DNA from: Helicobacteraceae bacterium
GTDB taxonomy: Bacteria > Campylobacterota > Campylobacteria > Campylobacterales > SZUA-545
NCBI GenBank assembly: GCA_031288475.1
Contig: JAITRJ010000034.1
Location: 1-64,000, forward strand
DNA: 64,000 nucleotides
Direction: 5' to 3'
Numbering within the stretch: position 1 is the stretch's first letter; each line of letters opens with the position of its first letter. The notes beneath the pieces are model-generated. The model had not been told where the DNA came from and ran no database searches. It was given only the letters and a program-made list of their open reading frames with translations. Positions 57,682 to 64,000 of the stretch are shown one piece after another. A program made the position numbers and the translations under genes.

Positions 57682-58734
57682 ATGAGTAAACGGATTGGCA
57701 ATCAAGAGGCGCTGGAACTTTTAGAGGGCGGCTCGCTTCTGGAGATAGGCTCCATAGCGCTGGAGAAGAAGCGTGAAAAGCACGGCGGGCGCGAAACGAC
57801 TTTCGTGATTGACCGCAATATCAACTACACCAATATATGTCATATCGGCTGTAAATTCTGCGCTTTTCACAAAAGCATTAACGAAGATGGCGGCTATATC
57901 CTGCCCTATGAGACGATCGATCAAAAGATCAAGGAACTGCTCGCGATCGGCGGAACGCAGATACTTTTTCAAGGCGGCGTTCATCCAAATCTGGATATTA
58001 ATTACTACGCCGATCTGGTAAGCCATATACGGGGAGAATTCCCCGCGATCGACATTCACGGCTTCTCAGCGGTGGAAATCGCCTACATCGCCAAAAAAAG
58101 CGGTGTCGCCACAATTGAGGTGTTAAGACAGCTCAATGAGCGCGGAATGGAGTCTATGCCTGGCGCGGGGGCGGAGATTTTAAGCGATCGGGTGCGCTCT
58201 TTTGTCAGTCCAAGAAAGGTGAGCAAAGAGGAGTGGCTGAGAATCCACAAAGAGGCGCACTCGCTCGAAATGACCACGAGCGCTACGATGGTATTCGGGC
58301 TTGGAGAGAGCAATCGGGAGATTATTGAGCATTTGGAATGCCTGCGCGTTTTGCAGGACGAAACGGGAGGATTCACCGCCTTTATACTCTGGAGCTATCA
58401 GCCAGACTTCACGCCGCTGCAAAAGATCCGTCCTGATCTGATCAGGCAAAGTTCCAATCGTTATCTGCGCCTCCTGGCGCTTTCACGCGTCTACCTGGAT
58501 AACTTTCAGAACATCCAGTCAAGCTGGGTTACGCAGGGCAGTTACATCGGACAGCTTGCGCTCCGCTTCGGCGCGAACGATCTTGGCAGTACAATGATGG
58601 AAGAGAATGTTGTGGCGGCGACGGGCTGCTCGCACTCAATGGCAACGGACGAAATGGTCGCGCTGATCAAAGGGGTGGGTGAGATACCCGTTCAGCGAAA
58701 TACCCGCTATAAACATATAAGGAGATTTGCGTGA
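57682..58734 (+). CDS. mqnC: cyclic dehypoxanthinyl futalosine synthase
   Basis: 350-residue radical SAM enzyme. Cluster ligands C53, C57, C60 in NICHIGCKFCAFHK; FQGGVHPNLDINYYADL, GFSAVEI and MPGAGAEIL are MqnC/CofH-type blocks. Cyclises dehypoxanthine futalosine in the futalosine menaquinone pathway, which Campylobacterota use, and so supplies the quinone for Mfr-type complexes. No Shine-Dalgarno before ATG 57682. The stop overlaps the next GTG by 4 nt. Confidence 0.95.
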   Translation: MSKRIGNQEALELLEGGSLLEIGSIALEKKREKHGGRETTFVIDRNINYTNICHIGCKFCAFHKSINEDGGYILPYETIDQKIKELLAIGGTQILFQGGVHPNLDINYYADLVSHIRGEFPAIDIHGFSAVEIAYIAKKSGVATIEVLRQLNERGMESMPGAGAEILSDRVRSFVSPRKVSKEEWLRIHKEAHSLEMTTSATMVFGLGESNREIIEHLECLRVLQDETGGFTAFILWSYQPDFTPLQKIRPDLIRQSSNRYLRLLALSRVYLDNFQNIQSSWVTQGSYIGQLALRFGANDLGSTMMEENVVAATGCSHSMATDEMVALIKGVGEIPVQRNTRYKHIRRFA

Positions 58735-60017
58735 TACGCGCTCTTTTCGCGGTACTTTTACTTCAAGGAATATTAATGGCAATCATAATCGACTCTGCCC
58801 AGGACAGGCCGCTTCTTCTTGAAAGCGATCATAAGCTGCCAATCGTCTATATGCAGATTGTTTTCCTCGGCAGCGGCTCTATAAGCGATGGTAATCTCGC
58901 CGGACTCGCCTCCCTGAGCGCCGATCTGCTGGAGGAGGGAACGAAAAAACTCGGCGTCATCGCCTTTGCCGAAAAGCTGGAAGAGCGGGCGATCCGCTTT
59001 GGCGTCAACGTCGGGCGGGAGACGCTAAGTATCGATCTAAGCTCGCTGAAAGCGCAGTTTGGCGAGGGTTTCGATCTGCTCAAAAGCCTCTTAGCCGATC
59101 CTAACCTCACCGAAAAGACCCTCGTCAAAATAAAAGAACAGGCGATCGGCGAACTTAGCCGTAAACAAAGCGATTTTGACTATGTGGCAGAGGAGGGGCT
59201 GAGAGAACTTCTGTTTGAGGGAAGCGCTCTGGCGTTGCCAACGACGGGGACAGCAGAGAGTATAGCCCAAATCAAGCTGGAAAACATCAGGCGGTTTTTG
59301 AAAACGGCGATCGCGCGCGATCGCGCCGTTGTGCTTTTTGGCGGCGACATCACTCTGGAAGAGGCAAAGCAATATGCCAATTCCGTACTTACAACGCTTC
59401 CACATGGCAGCGTTAAAGAGATCAAGTTTATCGCCGCGGGCAACGCGGGCAGAGTGAAAACCGCTGTCAAAAACAGCGAACAGGCATATATTTATTTCGG
59501 CGCGCCCTTTGATATGCCCTTCGACAGCGAAGAATCCTACAAAGCTACGGTCGCTTCGTTTATTCTGGGCGGAAGCGGCTTCGGATCGCGGCTGATGGAG
59601 GAGATCAGGGTTAAGAGAGGGCTTGCCTACAGCGCCTATTCGTACACCTCGCTTGGGCAGACGAGCAGTACGTTCAAAGGGCATTTACAAACCAAGCTGG
59701 AGTCACAGGAAGAGGCAAAGAAGATCGTTTTGGCGGTGGTCAAAGAGTTTGTGCAAAAGGGCGCGACGCAAAAGGAGCTGGACGAGGCGAAACGGTTTCT
59801 GCTCGGTTCCGAGCCGTTGCGCAACGAAACAATGAACGGCCGGCTAAACCGCGCCTTTGGAGACTTTTACCGCAAAAAACCGATGGGCTGGAGCTCGGAT
59901 CAGCTTCAAAAGATCGGGGAGCTTACGCTGAAAGAGCTTAACGACTTTATCGCGGCGCACTCAGAAATCCTGAATCTAAGTTTCTTTATCGTTACAAACA
60001 GGGCAACCAGCCAATAG
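58731..60017 (+). CDS. M16-family peptidase-like protein lacking the zinc motif
   Basis: 428 residues from GTG 58731 (4-nt overlap with mqnC), beginning with a signal-like MIRALFAVLLLQGILMA; ATG 58776 with AAGGAATATTA before it is an alternative cytoplasmic start. Two M16 half-domains (about 15-215 and 220-428). The second has the SLGQTSSTFKG and GGSGFGSRLMEEIRVKRGLA blocks. The first should hold HxxEH; the position reads GLASLSADLLEEGT, with no histidines. Catalysis is therefore unlikely. Homologues sit between mqnC and recG in Campylobacter. Confidence 0.85.
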   Translation: MIRALFAVLLLQGILMAIIIDSAQDRPLLLESDHKLPIVYMQIVFLGSGSISDGNLAGLASLSADLLEEGTKKLGVIAFAEKLEERAIRFGVNVGRETLSIDLSSLKAQFGEGFDLLKSLLADPNLTEKTLVKIKEQAIGELSRKQSDFDYVAEEGLRELLFEGSALALPTTGTAESIAQIKLENIRRFLKTAIARDRAVVLFGGDITLEEAKQYANSVLTTLPHGSVKEIKFIAAGNAGRVKTAVKNSEQAYIYFGAPFDMPFDSEESYKATVASFILGGSGFGSRLMEEIRVKRGLAYSAYSYTSLGQTSSTFKGHLQTKLESQEEAKKIVLAVVKEFVQKGATQKELDEAKRFLLGSEPLRNETMNGRLNRAFGDFYRKKPMGWSSDQLQKIGELTLKELNDFIAAHSEILNLSFFIVTNRATSQ

Positions 60018-60018
60018 A

Positions 60019-61788
60019 ATGTCAAACGCGATCGCCGCCGCACTCCTGATTCCCCGCGCGTGGCGCGATCTGCGGCTCAAACCATCTCCGGAGATTGACG
60101 CTTCATGCGCGACAAAAGCGCGGGTGATTCAGTGCAGAGAGTCGCCGAAAACCTTTATCGTACATCTCTTCTCGCTTACGTGGGGCGTTTATGTGAGCGC
60201 CGTTTATTTTCACGCGAAAGGGTGGCAGAAGACGCAGTTTTCCACAGGCAGGGAGCTGATTCTTTTCGGCCTGACACGGCGCGGTATAGGCGGACTGGAA
60301 ATGATTCAACCAATCGTTGTCTCTCAAACAGGCGCGATCTCCCCTGTGTATAAACGCAAAATGGCAAAGGAAGCGCTCTCTCTGATCTCCGTCGCCGCGC
60401 TTGAAAAGGAAGGACTGCCGCGCGATGTCGCTGAAACGCTCTGCAATCTGCACTTTCCCCAGACCATGCCGAATTTAAGCAGCCGTTCGGTCTCATACGC
60501 ACTGAAATTCGCCGAAATATTCAACTTTTTAAGGCAGCTTAACGCCAAAAAGCGCGATTTGCCGTCGCTGGCCCGGATAGAAGCCGATCCCGCGCCGTTT
60601 ATCAGAAACCTGCCGTTTTCCCTGACAGATGATCAGCTTGGCGCGATCGAGGATTGCAGGAACGATCTCGCAAAGCCGGTACAGGCGCGGCGGCTGATTG
60701 TGGGCGACGTAGGCTGCGGCAAAACGGCGGTGATGCTCGCGGTGGCGTTTATGGCAAAAAAGGCGGTCATAATGGTGCCCACTACGCTGCTTGCCGCGCA
60801 GATATACGAGGAGGCGGGAAAGCTGCTTAAAGACCTCCTCTCGATCTCGTTGGTAACGGCAGGCGCTGGAAGCAAAAGCGAGGGATTAAGCGCCGCCGAT
60901 CTGCTGATCGGAACGCACGCGCTCCTGCACCAAGTTCTGCCGCGGGTTCCATGCGTGATGATCGACGAACAGCACCGTTTTGGCACGAATCAGCGCAAGC
61001 TGCTTGGCGAGCTGACAAGCGGCAGGGGGGGGAAACCGCATATTTTTCAGTTCTCCGCAACGCCGATTCCGCGCACGCTAGCGATGATCGAAAGCGCGCT
61101 TCTTGACATCTCGACGATCAAAACGGCGCCATTTGTAAAACGGACGACGACAAAGGTGATCGATAAAGCGAGTTTCAAAGAGCTGATCGGGGCGATCAGG
61201 GACGAGATCGCGGCGAATAACCAGGTGCTGATTGTATATCCGCTGATCGAAGCAAGCGGGGCAAACGAATATCAGAGTCTGGAAGAGGCACAGGGTTTCT
61301 GGTTTAAAAACTTTGAAAACGTCTATGTAACGCACGGGAAAGACAGAGAAAAAGAACGGATAATCCTCTCTTTCCGCGACAACGGAAGCATACTGCTTGC
61401 CACGACGGTGGTCGAAGTTGGGATCAATCTGCCGCGCCTTACGACCGTCGTAGTGGTGGGCGCGGAAAGGCTCGGTCTTGCCACACTGCACCAGCTTCGC
61501 GGCAGGGTCGGGCGCATGGGGCAGAACAGCCGCTGTTTTTTCTACACGAACCATATTCAAAACGAACGCCTGCGCGCCCTTGCTGAAACAATGGACGGCT
61601 TTGAGGTAGCAGAACTGGACCTGAAAAACAGAATGTGCGGCGATCTTTTAAGCGGCGAGTTTCAAAGCGGCGCGGCGTTTAACTATTTCGATCTGGCTGA
61701 TGACGAGGAAATTTTGGCAGCGGCGAAAAAGAGAATCAGCCTTTGCCATACGCCTGAGCGTATGGCGGGCGCGGCTATTTCACATTGA
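60019..61788 (+). CDS. recG: ATP-dependent DNA helicase RecG
   Basis: 589 residues, slightly short, the shortfall being in the N-terminal wedge/OB part. Walker A GDVGCGKT (near 228), motif II DEQHRFG (near 315), SATPIPRTLA (motif III), TTVVEVGINLP and HQLRGRVGR (V and VI), and a C-terminal LLSGEFQSGAA matching RecG's LxGtrQsG region. Regresses stalled replication forks and resolves Holliday junctions. Overlaps the convergent hsp20 stop by 14 nt. Confidence 0.94.
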   Translation: MSNAIAAALLIPRAWRDLRLKPSPEIDASCATKARVIQCRESPKTFIVHLFSLTWGVYVSAVYFHAKGWQKTQFSTGRELILFGLTRRGIGGLEMIQPIVVSQTGAISPVYKRKMAKEALSLISVAALEKEGLPRDVAETLCNLHFPQTMPNLSSRSVSYALKFAEIFNFLRQLNAKKRDLPSLARIEADPAPFIRNLPFSLTDDQLGAIEDCRNDLAKPVQARRLIVGDVGCGKTAVMLAVAFMAKKAVIMVPTTLLAAQIYEEAGKLLKDLLSISLVTAGAGSKSEGLSAADLLIGTHALLHQVLPRVPCVMIDEQHRFGTNQRKLLGELTSGRGGKPHIFQFSATPIPRTLAMIESALLDISTIKTAPFVKRTTTKVIDKASFKELIGAIRDEIAANNQVLIVYPLIEASGANEYQSLEEAQGFWFKNFENVYVTHGKDREKERIILSFRDNGSILLATTVVEVGINLPRLTTVVVVGAERLGLATLHQLRGRVGRMGQNSRCFFYTNHIQNERLRALAETMDGFEVAELDLKNRMCGDLLSGEFQSGAAFNYFDLADDEEILAAAKKRISLCHTPERMAGAAISH

Positions 61789-62188
61789 TTTGTTTTGCGC
61801 CTTTTGGCTGAATCTTCGGCAGCGTCAGCGTTAAAACGCCGTTTTTATAGGCGGCTTCGATCTTTTCGGGATCGGTGTTGTCGGGCAGGCTGAAGCGCCG
61901 CTCAAACCGTCCATAGCGGCTTTCAAGGCGGTAAAAGTCTTCCTCCTTCACCTCTTCTTCAAATTTCCTCTCACCGCTTATGGAAAGGATTTTCTCCTTC
62001 AGATCTACGGTGATCGCGTCCTTATCCACCCCAGGCAGATCGATTTGAATCAGGTACGCGTCGCTGTTTTCACGGGTATTTACCGCGGGACTGAACGACG
62101 AGAGATTGGGAGCGGAATCGCTCCTTTCGCTGAGCGCCTCAATTTGGCGGCGCAGTTCCAAAAACGGATCGAATCTTTGCAGTGTCAT
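61775..62188 (-). CDS. small heat shock protein Hsp20
   Basis: 137 residues from ATG 62188 (AAGGAGTTACAG before it), starting MTLQRFDPFLELRRQIEALS. The alpha-crystallin domain (about 45-137) has IQIDLPGVDKDAITVDLKEK, GRFERRFSLP and the terminal AYKNGVLTLTLPK. Holds unfolding proteins during heat stress. Controlled by a CIRCE operator and a consensus-like promoter directly upstream. Confidence 0.95.
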   Translation of the reverse strand: MTLQRFDPFLELRRQIEALSERSDSAPNLSSFSPAVNTRENSDAYLIQIDLPGVDKDAITVDLKEKILSISGERKFEEEVKEEDFYRLESRYGRFERRFSLPDNTDPEKIEAAYKNGVLTLTLPKIQPKGAKQINVK

Positions 62189-62210
62189 CTGTAACTCCTT
62201 ATGTCTGTAT

Positions 62211-62237
62211 TTAGCACTAGATGACTTCAAGTGCTAA
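62211..62237 (-). promoter_or_regulatory. CIRCE operator (HrcA site)
   Basis: TTAGCACTA (62211-62219), 9-bp spacer, AAGTGCTAA (62229-62237). This is the CIRCE consensus TTAGCACTC-N9-GAGTGCTAA with only the innermost base of each arm changed. It lies between the hsp20 promoter and its ATG, where HrcA blocks transcription. hrcA is outside the window. Confidence 0.92.
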
Positions 62238-62243
62238 ATGAAG

Positions 62244-62271
62244 TATATAACATTGAGCCTATCACTGTCAA
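62244..62271 (-). promoter_or_regulatory. hsp20 promoter
   Basis: On the minus strand: TTGACA (62271-62266), 16-bp spacer, TATATA (62249-62244), followed 6 bp later by the CIRCE operator. Both boxes are near the housekeeping consensus. A -35 this good is unusual for this phylum, whose housekeeping promoters often lack one. Confidence 0.8.
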
Positions 62272-62361
62272 GTCTTTTGCAAAAAAATTTTCATAGTCTG
62301 TCTAAATTGCCCCTCTCCTCCCCAACAACGTAAGGCGTTAAGCAATTACGCAGGGGGAGTC

Positions 62362-62389
62362 GGATTGCCACGCACGCCCCCGCAATGAC
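62362..62389. repeat. GGATTG...CAATGAC dispersed repeat copy
   Basis: GGATTG (62362-62367), a GC-rich core CCACGCACGCCCCCG, and CAATGAC (62383-62389). Same arms as the 31461-31500 element but with a shorter middle. This resembles the common short intergenic repeat of many proteobacteria. Confidence 0.4.
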
Positions 62390-62487
62390 AGCAGGAAGCG
62401 GCGGCGGCAAGCTAACGCTGTAAGGTTAGCGTCTGACAAACCGATCAATATGGTCGCGCTCCCGTCGCTCCATTCCAATATAGCCTC

Positions 62488-63010
62488 CTAATACTCTTTG
62501 CCGCCGACGACTTTCAGATAAAGAGCGCCAACATTGTCGTGGGAAACCGGCGTTTCAAGCGCCGTTTTATATGAAGTTACCGCGGTTGTAGCTGCAGCGT
62601 TTTTGGTCAGCGTAATTGAGTGCTTGACATAATATTGCGTTCCGAATAAGAACCGAATACGTCGGTAAAATCGGAGTCCGTAGGTGAGCGTGAACCTTCA
62701 CCGTTTATCAACCTAATATCAATATCATAACCTTGGGTAAAACCCTTGCTGCCCGTTAGCGAGACTCAAATGCGCTCCAGACCGAACAGGACAAAGTATT
62801 GTCCGCAAGGAGAAGCAAGATGCTAGTGCATAGCCGCCCCCCCATACCGCTCAATCTGTGTAGGTAAAAGCAGGAACAATCTTGCGCTATCGTGGCATCC
62901 GCGCAATCCTTGTAATTCGCGTCAAACCATAGTGCCGCGATCAGCGTGGGCAAATTGGGGACACCGAATTGAAACGCGGTTTCCCCCGCGGTTTCCTCAC
63001 TACGAAACAT
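62488..63010 (-). pseudogene. frameshifted protein relic, unrecognised
   Basis: Minus-strand pieces in successive frames: FQFGVPNLPTLIAALWFDAN (about 62970), VSLTGSKGFTQGYDIDIRLI with NGEGSRSPTDSDFTDVFGSY (about 62763-62655), then QYYVKHSITLTKNAAATTAV and LETPVSHDNVGALYLKVVGG before KEY and the stop at 62488. Thr/Ser/Gly-rich beta-type composition suggests a surface or structural protein. A 7-C/G run at 62837-62843 is one likely frameshift point. Family unknown. Confidence 0.4.
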
Positions 63011-63222
63011 TTTTAATCGCGGGCGGCTACGGGTTTGACGCGGTTCAATGTGAAATACGGGGGTGCATTTTCGATCGGCAAATCGGTATGGATCGCGCTT
63101 GGGAAGACGGTTGTGCGGTTAGCGCACAAAAAACAGATTTCAAAGATTTTTAAGGTTTTTATCAAGTTCGATCGATCCCTCTTGCACACTCGTCGTCAGA
63201 TGCATAAAGCCTCATGGACTAG

Positions 63223-63682
63223 TTATCTCGCCGCGGCTGACGAAGCAAATTGTGCAACTCGGTATGCATTTTGTTGCGCATTTTCGCAAGCTTACGCGTA
63301 TTCGGAAAAACTAAATCCGGCTTTCATACGCAAGGTTGATATTGAAGTTGTCGAGATAGACGACGCCGACGGTTCTGCCGTAGCGGTCGGTTTCGATTGT
63401 AACGACGCGGATATACTCGCCAGCTATTGTCGCGCTCAAAACGCGCCGCGCCGATTCGCCGTATGGCTGCTTCTTTTCGGGCGCGTCAATGCAGTTCAAG
63501 CGCGTTCGTATCGTTTCGCCGCTGTCGGTTTTGAAGTCGATGGTGTCGCCGTCGATAACGCGGCTGGCGACGCCGTATATCAAATCGTCTTGCTTTGGAA
63601 CGCAGGCGGCGAGCAGGAACGCGGCGGCGAGAGAGACGGCAAAGGCGAGCACTCTTTTCGATGGTGTCGCCGGCGAAGTCAA
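63223..63682 (-). pseudogene. frameshifted thermonuclease (SNase) lipoprotein
   Basis: From TTG 63682 the product has a lipoprotein signal (RVLAFAVSLAAAFLLAAC) and a staphylococcal-nuclease-like domain: VIDGDTIDFKTDSGETIRTR, LNCIDAPEKKQPYGESA and ETDRYGRTVGVVYLDNFNIN with the catalytic Arg/Asp/Glu positions. After NFNINLA it should continue VKAGxAW...; instead the frame runs out at 63311. A different frame continues MKAGFSFSEYA, stop, ACENAQQNAYRVAQF to 63223, the usual C-terminal helix. So it has one frameshift plus one nonsense change. Confidence 0.7.
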
Positions 63683-63790
63683 ACAATATATAAGAGACGA
63701 ACGCGCAACGCTTCGCATTACTGGCTTGACGCGTAAAGGGGATATTGCGCGTAAAAACGACGCAAGGGGCGCGGAATCGCCGCGTTTTGA

Positions 63791-63820
63791 TTGATGATAC
63801 GACGGCAAAACCGATATAAT
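63791..63820 (+). promoter_or_regulatory. candidate promoter near the right edge
   Basis: TTGATG (63791-63796), 18-bp spacer, TATAAT (63815-63820), on the plus strand about 120 bp before the reading frames at the edge of the window. Confidence 0.45.
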
Positions 63821-63938
63821 ACGACTTGGCTGGTCTTGCGCAGGCAGAGTAAAAACGGTATGAGGATTGACCGTTTGGATTTACAGAACCGCTATCTTAA
63901 AAGAGCGCGAGCGACGACTAGGTTAAATAAGGAGACAG

Positions 63939-64000
63939 ATGAGCGTGGCCGAACGGTGTTTCAATTTCTAAAAAAATTTTTCGGCAGCGATGAACAGATC
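63939..64000 (+). CDS. start of a gene cut by the window edge, start uncertain
   Basis: ATG 63939 has an ideal AAGGAGACAG site but stops after nine codons (MSVAERCFNF). From 63956 a GTG in another frame runs to the edge as MFQFLKKFFGSDEQI, the kind of N-terminus seen in small cytosolic GTPase or ATPase proteins. Either the short frame is a coupled leader, or one base has shifted between them (a run of seven A follows at about 63971). Confidence 0.35.

Noticed and set aside
61025-61032. Run of eight G inside recG
   Set aside because: The frame is continuous and the helicase motifs on both sides are in register; it encodes a glycine-rich loop.
1-64000. CRISPR array, rRNA operon, prophage or integrase
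   Set aside because: No regularly spaced repeats with unique spacers, no rRNA signature, and no integrase, terminase or capsid-like frame were seen.

Overview
The window reads as a chromosome segment from a member of the Campylobacterota (Epsilonproteobacteria). The case rests on family content and gene order: a fur-lysS-glyA-DUF1882-SPOR run, mqnC next to an M16 peptidase and recG, clpS-clpA-aat, a MurF with a membrane-spanning N-terminus, and the SdhE/MfrE-type fumarate reductase or succinate dehydrogenase. Base composition looks close to balanced (not counted), which is high for the phylum. FlhB implies flagella, and MqnC implies the futalosine route to menaquinone.

Layout. 1-1600: gene-poor, with a direct repeat and a minus-strand chain of tiny overlapping ORFs. 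1.8-8.9 kb: alaS, a BioF-like enzyme, and membrane proteins CreD, DUF2157 and GDYXXLXY. 8.8-10.1 kb: restriction-enzyme scraps. 10.1-17.1 kb: a TPR protein, thrS-infC-rpmI-rplT, tRNA-Val, glmM-lspA, rpsT-prfA. 17.1-20.9 kb: GDP-fucose genes fcl and gmd among decayed sequence. 20.9-28.6 kb (minus): clpS-clpA-aat, then a cysteine-poor MfrB/MfrE-like protein, then mfrA-mfrB-mfrE. 28.6-38.8 kb: murF, prfB, panC-rimO-perR-like-ligA-mscS. 38.8-45.3 kb: a kexin-like lipoprotein protease with a separate propeptide-like gene and a pseudopilin-like gene, then nadC-flhB and two unknown or exported proteins. 45.3-48.4 kb: a graveyard with an ISAzo13-type transposase relic, a DUF5675 relic and an amidase-like relic. 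48.4-57.6 kb (minus): degenerate GGDEF, cvpA, fur, lysS, glyA, DUF1882, SPOR, trpE-like, aroE, CDF transporter. 57.7-61.8 kb: mqnC-M16-recG. 61.8-62.3 kb: hsp20 behind a CIRCE operator. The rest is decayed, including a frameshifted nuclease.

Two textures alternate. Core operons are very compact, with 4-nt and 8-nt start/stop overlaps at most junctions. Between them lie islands of 0.5-3 kb with frameshifted relics. That suggests a genome losing accessory functions (restriction, IS, possible antibacterial effectors, part of a glycan locus).

The strongest leads for something unusual are: (1) the split-zymogen arrangement at 38.8-41.9 kb; (2) the electron-transfer-like protein at 24.5-25.4 kb that keeps the MfrB/MfrE outline but has lost the iron-sulfur cysteines; (3) the decayed amidase/exported-protein/DUF5675 cassette at 46.7-48.3 kb; (4) the overlapping micro-ORF cascade at 1.0-1.6 kb.
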